Shown here: positions 26,889 to 35,714 of the stretch, in pieces | Layout of the letters: each line of letters starts with the position of its first letter | Numbering within the stretch: the first letter of the stretch is position 1 | DNA from: Bacteroidales bacterium | GTDB lineage: Bacteria; Bacteroidota; Bacteroidia; Bacteroidales; Bacteroidaceae | Assembly (NCBI GenBank): GCA_015060885.1 | Contig: SUXO01000001.1 | Location: 1 to 64,000 of the forward strand | Reading direction: 5' to 3' | Length of the DNA stretch: 64,000 nt | Program-made: the position numbers and the translations under genes | Notes under the pieces: model-generated | Seen by the model: the letters and a program-made list of their open reading frames with translations, nothing else | What the model was told of the DNA's origin: nothing | Databases searched by the model: none

Positions 26889-29825
26889 TTAGAATGAAAT
26901 TTCCAAACCGCAAGTATATTGACGCGACATCGGGTACTGCGCAGCATATATGTTGCTCGAAGACTCAGGGTCGATACCGCTGAACTTGGTTATTGTAAAT
27001 AGGTTTTGTGCCTGAACATACATGCGTACGCGACTCAACACTCTCGATTTTTTAAGCAACGATGCGGGAAGTTCGTAACTCAACATTATGTTTTTCAAGC
27101 GCAGGAACGATGCATCTTCCAAGAAACGTGAATCCATCTGGGGTGTCACACCGTAGCGGGGAATGTCGGCAATGTCGCCGGGCTTTCTCCAACGGTTGTA
27201 GAGCAAACGTTTCGACTGGTTGTAAACCGAGTAAAGGCCGTTGCTCTCTTCGAAGAAACGGTCGTTGTTGAACATCCAGCGGTCCTCCACCCAACTGAAA
27301 TGAGCGCTGAGCGACAATCCCTTGTAGCTGATAGTGGTTCCAAAACCACCCTGCCAAGGAGCAATGTAGTTCTTGTCAAGCATAACCTTGTCGCTTTCGT
27401 TACACTCATTGGTGACGTTTCCGTACTTGTCGTACCACAAGGCATCGCCATTGGCGGGGTTCACGCCGGCATAACGGTTCAGGAAGAACTCGCCCACGGG
27501 ATGGCCCACCACCAATTTTGTAGCAGTGGTACCGACGGTGTATTCCTGCACACCGTTATACAGTTCGGTAATCTCGTTCACGTTGTACGAAGCGTTGGCA
27601 TTGACATTCCACACAAAATCCTCGGTGCGTATGATGTCGGCATTGAGCGAGAGCTCCACGCCCTTGTTGACCATTGTACCCACATTGTCCCAACGCGAGC
27701 CATAACCATTGTTCACATAGGACTGGGGAACAGCCATAAGCATATCGGTGGTTTTCTTGTAATAGAATTCAGCGTCGAGGTTCACACGGTTGAAGAAGCC
27801 CAGGTGAAAAGCGAGGTTCGATGTCCACAATTTCTCCCAGCTGAGGTCCTCGTTACCCTGTGACACGGGTGCAATACCGGGGCTGTCCATATAGTTGTAA
27901 CCGCTGGAAACGAGTGCCAAATGGTCGTAATCGGGGATTGAGGAGTTACCCGATGTACCTGTACTCACTGCGACTTGTGCATTGGAAAGCCATTTTACAT
28001 TCTGCAAGAATTTCTCTTTCTTGACGTTCCACATAAAACCGAGTGACCAGAATGTTGCCCAACGGCCGTTTTCACCGAAACGCGAAGAGGCATCGGTACG
28101 CAAAGAGAAGTCGGCATAATAGCGGTCGTTATAGTTATATTCGGCACGGCCGAAGAACGAAAGGAACGAGTGGCTCGACGAGCTGTTGGCCCAGGAAGCG
28201 GCTCGTGTTCCCGAAGAGAGCAGTGTGAAAGAGTCGTTGCTCTGACCACGTGTCACAACCTGGAAACCCTCGGAACGGTAATCCACACCCTCCTGACCAA
28301 TCATAAGGTTGAAGTTGTGCTTCTTCTTTATGTCGAATATATAGTTTGCGGTATTGGTGATGGTGAGGTTCACTGCTGTGCTCGATGCACGGCCGGCCGC
28401 ACCCTGGTTGTTGTTACCCACGAAGCTGGGGAACGACTTCATATCGGTGGTGCTGTGTGTAAAGTCGACACCGAACTGTGAACGTATTGTAAGGTTCTTT
28501 ATTGGAGTGAGTTCGGCATAGAGCACGCTGATGGCCTTGTACTTCTTCAACTCCATCGGGTTGTAGTTCATCCACTCCACGGGGTTGTATCCCTTGCCTG
28601 TCCAACTGCCGTCTTTCGATGAAGCCACCTTGCCGCCTTCGAGGTAGGGTGCCCAATAGGGCAACATAAAACGGCAAGCCGATATTGGGGTATAAAGAGC
28701 ATACTCGCCATCGTCGGCCTGTTGCACCTCCTCATAGGCCAACATCGAGTTGGTTCCCACCTTCAACCAATCACAGGTTCTCACATCGGCATTTGCACGC
28801 ATATTGTAACGTGTGAATGTAGAGCTCTGCGCAATACCCTCTTGGTCGAAGTAGCTTGCCGACACAAAATAGTTGGTCTTGTCGGTTGCGTGGTTCACGG
28901 AGAGGTCATAGCTCTGCAAGTTGGCTTTGTCGTTGAACACGGCATCCATCCAGTTCACATCGACCATTGCCAGGCGGTTGTAATCCTGTCCCTCGTCGAG
29001 GCCGAGTTCCTTTTCGAACATAATGCGCTCGGCAGTGTTCATAAGGTTCCAATTGTCGTGGGCGAGGTTTGAATATCCGAGCTGCGAACGGAATGTAACA
29101 TTAACCCTGTCGGTGCTTGTTCCGCGCTTGGTGGTGATAACTACCACACCGTTTGCCGCACGCGCACCATAGATTGAGGTCGATGAAGCATCTTTAAGGA
29201 TGTTTATAGACTCAATGTCGGCCGGGCTGATGGCGTTGAAGTCGGAACTTGTGATGGGCACTCCGTCGAGTATGAACAAAGGTGCAGTTCCCGAACTTAT
29301 GGAGTTGGTACCACGAATCTGGAATGTTGCAGCCTTGCTGGGCTCTCCCGAATTGGACAACACTGTCATACCCGGTGTCTGTCCCTGCAATGCCTGGTCG
29401 AAACCGGCAGTGGGCACATTCTCAATTTTCTCGGCCTTCACAGTGGTTACCGAACCGGCGATAGTTCCTTTCTTGCGAACACCATAGGCGACAACCACAA
29501 CGTCGTCTATCAGCTGTGTTTCACAAGGGAGTTCCACATTGAGTTCCTTTGTACCGGCATTGACCACAAATTCCTGTGTTTCGTGCCCCACATAGGTAAA
29601 GACCAATGTAGCCTCCTTCACATCTCTGATTTCAATTGTGTAGTTGCCATCAAAATCGGTAACCACACCATTCGTCGTACCTTTCTGCATTACGCCGGCC
29701 TGCAACAGCGGAGAACCGTCCTCACTGGTGGTTACGGTACCCTTCACGACAAACATCTGCGCAAAGGCTCCTTGCACAAGCATCAAGCAGAAAAATGCGA
29801 ACAAAAGAATTCCTCTTTTTCTCAT
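26889..29825 (-). CDS. SusC/RagA-family TonB-linked outer-membrane transporter
   Basis: 978 residues. After a signal peptide (ending GAFAQ) comes the carboxypeptidase-regulatory-like domain (VKGTVTTSEDGSPLLQAGV, about 25-105), then the plug (about 115-230, with TPGMTVLSNSG and RGTNSISSGTAPLFILDGVP motifs) and the 22-strand barrel ending in a C-terminal aromatic strand (YTCGLEISF). It imports substrates delivered by the SusD partner with TonB energy. First gene of a nine-gene minus-strand run. A perfect -7 box lies 160 bp upstream. No anti-sigma or hybrid two-component regulator is in the window, so control is unknown. Confidence 0.95.
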   Translation of the reverse strand: MRKRGILLFAFFCLMLVQGAFAQMFVVKGTVTTSEDGSPLLQAGVMQKGTTNGVVTDFDGNYTIEIRDVKEATLVFTYVGHETQEFVVNAGTKELNVELPCETQLIDDVVVVAYGVRKKGTIAGSVTTVKAEKIENVPTAGFDQALQGQTPGMTVLSNSGEPSKAATFQIRGTNSISSGTAPLFILDGVPITSSDFNAISPADIESINILKDASSTSIYGARAANGVVVITTKRGTSTDRVNVTFRSQLGYSNLAHDNWNLMNTAERIMFEKELGLDEGQDYNRLAMVDVNWMDAVFNDKANLQSYDLSVNHATDKTNYFVSASYFDQEGIAQSSTFTRYNMRANADVRTCDWLKVGTNSMLAYEEVQQADDGEYALYTPISACRFMLPYWAPYLEGGKVASSKDGSWTGKGYNPVEWMNYNPMELKKYKAISVLYAELTPIKNLTIRSQFGVDFTHSTTDMKSFPSFVGNNNQGAAGRASSTAVNLTITNTANYIFDIKKKHNFNLMIGQEGVDYRSEGFQVVTRGQSNDSFTLLSSGTRAASWANSSSSHSFLSFFGRAEYNYNDRYYADFSLRTDASSRFGENGRWATFWSLGFMWNVKKEKFLQNVKWLSNAQVAVSTGTSGNSSIPDYDHLALVSSGYNYMDSPGIAPVSQGNEDLSWEKLWTSNLAFHLGFFNRVNLDAEFYYKKTTDMLMAVPQSYVNNGYGSRWDNVGTMVNKGVELSLNADIIRTEDFVWNVNANASYNVNEITELYNGVQEYTVGTTATKLVVGHPVGEFFLNRYAGVNPANGDALWYDKYGNVTNECNESDKVMLDKNYIAPWQGGFGTTISYKGLSLSAHFSWVEDRWMFNNDRFFEESNGLYSVYNQSKRLLYNRWRKPGDIADIPRYGVTPQMDSRFLEDASFLRLKNIMLSYELPASLLKKSRVLSRVRMYVQAQNLFTITKFSGIDPESSSNIYAAQYPMSRQYTCGLEISF

Positions 29826-29984
29826 CTTGTGTGTTTATATAGTTTAATAATCGTTCCGCTTATATAAATATATAATAAGGAATGGCAGCACATCTGTCAA
29901 CTTTTTAAAAATTGAAGAGATGCCGACACCCTATTTTTTTGAATATCTATGCAAACAATATTCACTCATTCCTATAAAGCGGTG

Positions 29985-29992
29985 CAAATTTA
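29985..29992 (-). promoter_or_regulatory. Probable -7 box of the susC operon
   Basis: Minus strand TAAATTTG, a perfect match to TAnnTTTG. No TTTG at the proper distance, so the promoter may need an activator or extracytoplasmic sigma factor. The leader would be about 150 nt. Confidence 0.45.
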
Positions 29993-30203
29993 TGAAAAAT
30001 ATCCCTATATACTGTTGCTTTTACAAAAAAAATGATAAATAGATAAAATTTTAACTATTTACGAGCCGATTTTAATGCAAATTTGTAAAAAACAGAACAT
30101 TTGAATAATATGCATAAATAGAATACTTGACAAATTGCGTAAGACAGGAAAGCAGCAATATGCCCACACAGCGCCAATGATTGCTGCAAACTGCAAACAA
30201 AGA

Positions 30204-30365
30204 GTGGGTGACCCAAAAGTGAAATGGGTCACCCACGTTTGTAGGGAGGTTGGATAAAAAGAGCTATTTTTAGGCTTGCGAAGCCCGAAAAAACGCAGTT
30301 TACTAAGCGTAAATGAGTATTTTTCGGTCAAGCGTAACAACAAAAGAGCCTTTTTAGTCAGCCTC
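30204..30365. repeat. 162-bp dispersed repeat, copy 1
   Basis: Identical over 162 bp, by eye, to 47984-48145 and in the same orientation. It opens with a 12-bp perfect hairpin GTGGGTGACCCA / TGGGTCACCCAC (9-nt loop). Both copies lie just downstream of the 3' end of a minus-strand gene (here the TlpA-like gene). The GGGTGACCC motif also begins the IS4-type remnant at 42.6 kb. Confidence 0.85.
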
Positions 30366-30391
30366 CGACTTATGAGTATGTATAAGAGAAA

Positions 30392-31489
30392 TCATTCAAG
30401 AGTGCCGGCCAAGAGGGAATCGAGCTCGGCAGGAGTTATGTCACGTGCAATTATGGTACCCTTGTTGTTTATGAGAAGATTGGAAGGGATGGCATCGATA
30501 CCATAAGCTGCAGCCACCTCGCTGCTGCCGCCCGACGGGCTGCACAGCTGTACCCACGAAGAAGAGAGGGAAGCGGCAGCACTGCGCCACTCGTCGGCAC
30601 TGCTGTCGAGCGAAAGGCCCACAACGGCAAGCCCCTTCTTTGCATATTTCTTATACAACGCATCAATTGCCGGAAGTTCGCGGTGGCAGGGAGCGCACCA
30701 ACTTGCCCAGAACTGCAACAGTGTGTACCTGTTTTCGCCGACCACCGATGAAAAAAGCACCTTTTTACCGGAAATATCGGGCAGTTCAAAATTCAAATAC
30801 ACAGAACCAACCGACACCGCCTCTTTCTGTTTTTTGCTTGCAAGGGCTACCGAAACGTAGTCATTTACGACATCGTAACGGGCGTTACGCAGATAAGAAG
30901 GTACCCTTTCGAGCAGCGGTGCCATCTTCTCGGCATCGACAAGCTTATAGGACTTTGTTATGAGGAAGAGACCGAGACTGTTGTCTATGTTGTTCTCAAT
31001 GGCGAGATAAGCAAAAGCCGCAAGCGTGCCTGCTGCCTTGTCGCGCTCCACTACGAGGCTGTCGTACACATTCTTGTCGAGGGGCATACTCTTCACGTAT
31101 GTGGGAGAGGTAATATCGACCAACCCCTCGTAATGTTCACTTGCATCCATAAAGCGTTGCAGTATTGCATTTCCTTCGGTTCCGCCACGCTCTATGGTCT
31201 TGTCAATTTTCACATTTACCACACCCTTTTCAACCACCACCGGGCCACCGACTGCCTTGCCGGGCACCAGCAGCATACGCAAAATGCGGTCGTAATAACC
31301 GCCTTTGAATTCGAAACAGCCATTGTTGATTACAGCAGAATCTATGGTGGTGAAAAACTCATCGGCGGCAGTCATATACACCAGCGTGCCATCTTCGGCA
31401 CCGGGGAAAGAGCCTTTAATGGTATAGCCGTCATTGTCGCACGAGGCAAGCAGAATGAGTGCAGAAAGCACCGGAAGCAGTTTTTTCAT
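30392..31489 (-). CDS. TlpA-like thiol-disulfide oxidoreductase lipoprotein with DUF4369-like N-terminus
   Basis: 365 residues. Lipoprotein signal peptide ending ILLASC + DNDG. The N-terminal beta domain (about 20-120, YTIKGSFPGAEDGTLVYM) is of the DUF4369 type, a helical linker follows, and a thioredoxin-fold domain (about 230-365) contains the redox site WCAPC after LLQFWAS and the cis-proline segment GIDAIPSNLLI. Such proteins reduce or rearrange disulfides outside the cytoplasm, for instance for cytochrome or surface-protein maturation. It starts 6 bp after engB, so the two are probably co-transcribed. Confidence 0.88.
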   Translation of the reverse strand: MKKLLPVLSALILLASCDNDGYTIKGSFPGAEDGTLVYMTAADEFFTTIDSAVINNGCFEFKGGYYDRILRMLLVPGKAVGGPVVVEKGVVNVKIDKTIERGGTEGNAILQRFMDASEHYEGLVDITSPTYVKSMPLDKNVYDSLVVERDKAAGTLAAFAYLAIENNIDNSLGLFLITKSYKLVDAEKMAPLLERVPSYLRNARYDVVNDYVSVALASKKQKEAVSVGSVYLNFELPDISGKKVLFSSVVGENRYTLLQFWASWCAPCHRELPAIDALYKKYAKKGLAVVGLSLDSSADEWRSAAASLSSSWVQLCSPSGGSSEVAAAYGIDAIPSNLLINNKGTIIARDITPAELDSLLAGTLE

Positions 31490-31495
31490 AGTCTG

Positions 31496-32110
31496 TTATG
31501 ATTTTAGCGAATCGTTTATTTCTAAAATGTATTCAAGAAGCTCGTCGCGCCCCATCGCACTCTCCGACGAGGTTATAAAGATAGGAGGCAGTTCCTCCCA
31601 CTCTTCGAGCAGGCGGGTTTTGTAGGCTTCGACATTGCTTGCAAGAGCCGTTTTTGTGAGTTTGTCGGCCTTGGTGAAGACAATGGAGAAGGGTACGCCG
31701 TTCTCGCCCAGCCACTCGAAGAATTCAAGGTCAATCTTCTGCGGTGCGTGACGGCTGTCGATGAGCACGAAAAGGTTACTCATCTGCTCGCGGTCGAGGA
31801 TGTACGACGATATTATATGTTCGAGCTGTTCATTCTGCTTCTTGCTGCGCTTGGCATATCCGTAACCCGGCAAATCGACCAGATACCACTCGTCGTTCAC
31901 AATGAAGTGGTTTATAAGCAGAGTCTTGCCCGGCATTGAGGATGTCATTGCCAGCTTGTTGTGACGGGTAAGCATATTTATGAGGCTCGACTTGCCCACA
32001 TTGGAACGGCCGATGAAAGCATATTCGGGCTTGTTGTCCTGCGGGCATTTCCTGATGTCGCTGTTGCTTATCACAAAACGGGCCGATTTTATTACAGGTA
32101 TCTTTTTCAT
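31496..32110 (-). CDS. engB: Ribosome-biogenesis GTPase EngB (YsxC/YihA)
   Basis: 204-residue TrmE-Era-like GTPase needed for large-subunit assembly. G1 is [10 protein letters not shown] (about 34-43), G2 lies in SSMPGKT, G3 is DLPGYGYA (about 79-86), G4 is TKADK and G5 is SS at TSSES. The N-terminal [16 protein letters not shown] and the C-terminal helix are typical. Length is normal. First gene of a two-gene unit with the TlpA-like lipoprotein. Confidence 0.95.
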   Translation of the reverse strand: MKKIPVIKSARFVISNSDIRKCPQDNKPEYAFIGRSNVGKSSLINMLTRHNKLAMTSSMPGKTLLINHFIVNDEWYLVDLPGYGYAKRSKKQNEQLEHIISSYILDREQMSNLFVLIDSRHAPQKIDLEFFEWLGENGVPFSIVFTKADKLTKTALASNVEAYKTRLLEEWEELPPIFITSSESAMGRDELLEYILEINDSLKS

Positions 32111-32232
32111 TATGCAAAACTATTTCGGTGCGAAGATAGAAAAAAATACAAACAAGAAAAAGCCTGCTACGCAAAAAGCAATATCACGCCACAAGCTTGT
32201 GGCGTGATAAAACACAGACTCGTACACTCTTT

Positions 32233-33270
32233 TCAATTACCAATCTCGTAGCACAGCCTCAACTGCCCCACAGTGGTACTCTGCCCATCGGTGCGTATAA
32301 AATGAATGGCCGGTTGAATGGAGAAACCCCAAGCAATAGGGCAATTAAATGTAACCTCAATATCCGTTTCGCTCCCATCGAGGCAGTATATGCGATTCAC
32401 CGCCGCTCCTATCCGCACACCCTCTTTTATGAAATTCTCAACAACAAGCCCGCCGGCCCAAAATCCTTTGCACGGAGCCTCGTCGTTAAAATGCTTGGAG
32501 CCTTGCGCCAAAAGGCTTAATCGCGAATCTCCTATGCGCAGGAGCGGCTGTTCCACACTACCCCACATACTAAACTCGCTACGTCCGTGCGCCTCTTTGG
32601 TTGTAACGGCATACCCGAGCGTGTAGGAAGCGGGGGCAAAATCCTCGTCGCCCCAAGAGTACATCACGCTACCAATATTGAAAAGACCGTCGCGCCCGGG
32701 ACGGAAACGGAATTCCTCATCGACCCTGTCGGATGGGGCTCCATTGTAGAGCGTTTCACGCAAAGTCCAGCCACCCTTGTTAAATTCAAGATGCACGGCA
32801 AGTGCAGCCTCGGGATATACGGCTATATTATGATTTTCGGTACAAGTGGGCACACAGCCGTATGACGAACCTGTGAAAAGCCCTGCAAGATCGGTGTTAA
32901 AATAATCCTCGTCGGCAGCCTTTAATCCTATAAAGGCGGTCAATGCACCATCAAAGAAATTCTGCGACAAGCCCGCGTGAAAAAGCCTGAGACCGCGATT
33001 TTCAGCATCTATATTGGAAAATCCCTGACGGTCGTCGGCCACAGGCGAACCTGCGCCGTATGTCGACAAAAGCGACACATCGAACAACGAACCCTTCCAC
33101 AGCCTCACGCCAAAATCGGCATTTATAAGATTGGCCCATCTGTCCTTACCATTGGACATATTCCACTGCCCCTCACTGATAACACCCACGTTCCAAGAGA
33201 ACCTTTTTTCCTGTGCCGACAGTGAGATTGTTAAAAACAATGCAACAAAAAGAATAAAATGTTTTTTCAT
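32233..33270 (-). CDS. Carbohydrate-porin-like outer-membrane protein
   Basis: 345 residues from ATG 33270 (MKKHFILFVALFLTISLSAQ, a clear signal peptide); the track start adds 43 codons reaching into feoAB and is rejected. The mature protein is built of alternating amphipathic strands (WNVGVISEGQWNM, FSMWGSVEQPLLRIG, AAVNRIYCLDGSETDIEV) and ends with an aromatic-rich strand, resembling OprB-like carbohydrate porins. It lies 38 bp after feoAB on the same strand, so it may be co-expressed with iron uptake; a role in metal or solute entry is only a guess. Confidence 0.6.
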   Translation of the reverse strand: MKKHFILFVALFLTISLSAQEKRFSWNVGVISEGQWNMSNGKDRWANLINADFGVRLWKGSLFDVSLLSTYGAGSPVADDRQGFSNIDAENRGLRLFHAGLSQNFFDGALTAFIGLKAADEDYFNTDLAGLFTGSSYGCVPTCTENHNIAVYPEAALAVHLEFNKGGWTLRETLYNGAPSDRVDEEFRFRPGRDGLFNIGSVMYSWGDEDFAPASYTLGYAVTTKEAHGRSEFSMWGSVEQPLLRIGDSRLSLLAQGSKHFNDEAPCKGFWAGGLVVENFIKEGVRIGAAVNRIYCLDGSETDIEVTFNCPIAWGFSIQPAIHFIRTDGQSTTVGQLRLCYEIGN

Positions 33271-33308
33271 AATTATATCCGGTTTTATATTTTTTATGTA
33301 ATTAAATA

Positions 33309-35504
33309 TCAAAATAACATCGCCACGCGATAAACTATCCACGCTGCAATATATGCCACCAAAGTAGTGTAAAGAGCCGTAAAGAGAGCATATTTCCATC
33401 GGCCGCTCTCACCCTTTATTGCAGCAATCGTAGCCAAACAAGGGAAATAGAGCAGAGCAAAGACCATATAACTTAAAGCAGCTGCGGCTGTCATTCCCGA
33501 TAGTCCGATAGCTTGCTGCAACATAGTCTCATCCTCGGCACAATCATCGGGTAAATCATACAGCACGCCCAATGTGCTCACCATAAGTTCCTTTGCTCCC
33601 AATCCCGCAAGAATACCTACTCCCATACGCCAATCGTAGCCCAAAGGAGATATTACAGGCTCTATTGCGTGCCCAATCTGCCCAAGATAGGATTGTTCCT
33701 GTTGCTGCGACGAAGTAATTTCCTCGGCCGAACCACTCACGGGGAAATAACCCAAAGCCCATATAACAATGCTGGCAACAAGAATAATTCCACCCATCTT
33801 GCGGATATATTGACGACCCTTTTCCCAAGTGTGACGGGTAACACTGCGCATCACAGGCATACGATAGGGCGGCATTTCCATTACAAAGTGACTCTCCTCT
33901 TTTCTGCGAAAAGCCACATTCAAAAGCATCGCCGACATTATTGCTATTATCACCCCGCCAAAATAAAGCCCCATCATAACCAATGACGCATTCTCGGGGA
34001 AAAAAGCACCGGCAAGAACCGTGTACACCGGCAAACGAGCCGAACAAGACATAAACGGCAAGGTAATCATAGTAATAATCCTGCTCTTGCGGCTCTCGAT
34101 GGTGCGCGTAGCCATTACCGCCGGCACGCTGCATCCGAATCCCATTATAATAGGGATAAAAGATTTTCCGTGCAACCCCACGCGACGAAGCAACGGGTCG
34201 GCCAACATAGCCGCACGAGCCAAATAACCCGTATCCTCCAAAATGGATATAAAGAAATACAGTATCAAAATATTGGGAAGGAAAATAATCACACTGCCTA
34301 TTCCCCCCACAATGCCATCGACAAGAAGGTCCTTGAACCATCCATCAGCAAGATTGGCACCAAGAATTTCCGACACCCACGCAACACCGGCATCCATCCA
34401 CTCCATAGGATAGGCACCAATTTCAAAGGTTGCATAAAATATAAGATACATCAATGCAAAAAAAGCAAAATACCCCAAAGCCGAAGAGGCCAACCAACGG
34501 TCGATTAGTGCCGTTACTCGCGAAGAACGCCCCTCGCGCAATTTATAAACACCATCGAGAATACGATGCACAGCCGTATGCTGGTTCTGCATTGTAACAT
34601 CATCGACAGGCAAAGAGATTACACAATCCTCTTTATGCTCCGCACAAGCAATCGCCCGACGAAGCACCTCATCGACTCCCTTACCCTTGCAAGCAACCGT
34701 GGGTATCAAAGGTATTCCGAGCCTCTCTTGCAACTGCTCTATATTTACTTCGCTGCCGTTACTCTCAAATTCATCATAAATATTAAGCACGCCCACCACG
34801 GGAATACCGAAACGCATCAGCTGCAAAGTAAGCAACAGGTTACGTTCAAGATTATTCACGTCAAGCACATTCACAATAACATCGGCCTCTCCCTTTCCAA
34901 GCTCATTGGCCACAAAAGCCTCCTCGGGGCTGAATGCTCGCAAAGAATATGTACCGGGCATATCAATTATACGCAATTTCTTGCCTTCAAATTGAGTGCG
35001 CCCCACTACGCTCGAAACAGTAACGCCGGCATAATTACCCGTACGCTCGTGCCCGCCCGAAGCATAATTGAAAAACGCAGTCTTGCCACAATTGGGGTTA
35101 CCCACAAGAATTATTGTTATTTCATCCTTCTCGGCCGGAGTTATTTTACCGCCGCCACCGCAACCGGGGCACCCCGCACAGGCACTTTTATCACAAGTAG
35201 CCGCCCGTTGAGGAACCACATTCACATTCTCCTCTATGACAGGAACAGATGTGTTCACAGCCAATTTAAGAGCCTCTGCCTCGGAAGACTCTATGCTTAT
35301 AAATTCCGCCTCGGAGCTACGCAGCGCGACCGATTGCCCCAACATTGAAAAAACAATGGTCGAGGAGCAAGGAGAGGCATAGCGCATCGTAATCTCCTGC
35401 CCGGGGATAAAGCCCATCTCCTCCAAACGGAGACGGAAAGCCGCAGACCCGCCTACGACCGAAATAAAACCCTTTTCACCCTCTTTTAAATCTACTAGTT
35501 TCAT
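33309..35504 (-). CDS. feoB: Ferrous iron transporter, FeoA-FeoB fusion
   Basis: 731 residues. The FeoA SH3-like domain is at about 1-75 (VVGGSAAFRLRLEEMGFIPG). A linker with CDKSACAGCPGCGGGG (about 104-119), five Cys, follows. The FeoB G domain begins with GNPNCGKTAFFN (about 135-146) and DMPGTYSL (181-188), G4 is NIYDE, then the GDI helices and the membrane part with two Gate motifs (LMYLIFYATFEIGAY; FGCSVPAVMATR; SCSARLPVYTVL). It imports Fe(II) across the inner membrane. Fusion of FeoA to FeoB is usual in Bacteroidetes. Confidence 0.95.
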   Translation of the reverse strand: MKLVDLKEGEKGFISVVGGSAAFRLRLEEMGFIPGQEITMRYASPCSSTIVFSMLGQSVALRSSEAEFISIESSEAEALKLAVNTSVPVIEENVNVVPQRAATCDKSACAGCPGCGGGGKITPAEKDEITIILVGNPNCGKTAFFNYASGGHERTGNYAGVTVSSVVGRTQFEGKKLRIIDMPGTYSLRAFSPEEAFVANELGKGEADVIVNVLDVNNLERNLLLTLQLMRFGIPVVGVLNIYDEFESNGSEVNIEQLQERLGIPLIPTVACKGKGVDEVLRRAIACAEHKEDCVISLPVDDVTMQNQHTAVHRILDGVYKLREGRSSRVTALIDRWLASSALGYFAFFALMYLIFYATFEIGAYPMEWMDAGVAWVSEILGANLADGWFKDLLVDGIVGGIGSVIIFLPNILILYFFISILEDTGYLARAAMLADPLLRRVGLHGKSFIPIIMGFGCSVPAVMATRTIESRKSRIITMITLPFMSCSARLPVYTVLAGAFFPENASLVMMGLYFGGVIIAIMSAMLLNVAFRRKEESHFVMEMPPYRMPVMRSVTRHTWEKGRQYIRKMGGIILVASIVIWALGYFPVSGSAEEITSSQQQEQSYLGQIGHAIEPVISPLGYDWRMGVGILAGLGAKELMVSTLGVLYDLPDDCAEDETMLQQAIGLSGMTAAAALSYMVFALLYFPCLATIAAIKGESGRWKYALFTALYTTLVAYIAAWIVYRVAMLF

Positions 35505-35685
35505 TTTTATAATATTTCTAATTATTTTTTTTTGACAATGCCATTATTGACGATTGCAAAATTCCTATAAAAACAGAAGCCCCACAATCACATTTTTTTG
35601 CTATTCTGCCCATTTTTCATAATCATTTTTAACCAAAAATAGTTAATAGCACAAATTACCGATGGAACATATTGCGAAAAAACAG

Positions 35686-35693
35686 TATATTCG
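35686..35693 (+). promoter_or_regulatory. Probable -7 box of the secreted hydrolase gene
   Basis: TATATTCG, 7 of 8 to TAnnTTTG, 21 bp before the ATG at 35715. The -33 box is not clear. Confidence 0.35.
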
Positions 35694-35714
35694 TAACCTG
35701 TAAACAGACACTCT

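Larger units (their letters stand above)
29826..30391. other. Intergenic region upstream of SusC
   Basis: 566 bp without a supported gene. It contains the long AT-rich leader of susC, a probable -7 box at 29985-29992, and one copy of a 162-bp repeat at 30204-30365. The ORF 30059-30343 on the minus strand is a translation of that repeat and is not called. Confidence 0.7.

Noticed and set aside
30059-30343. 94-aa ORF on the minus strand
   Set aside because: It is the translation of the 162-bp repeat; the same peptide appears at 47965-48159 and has no gene-like features.
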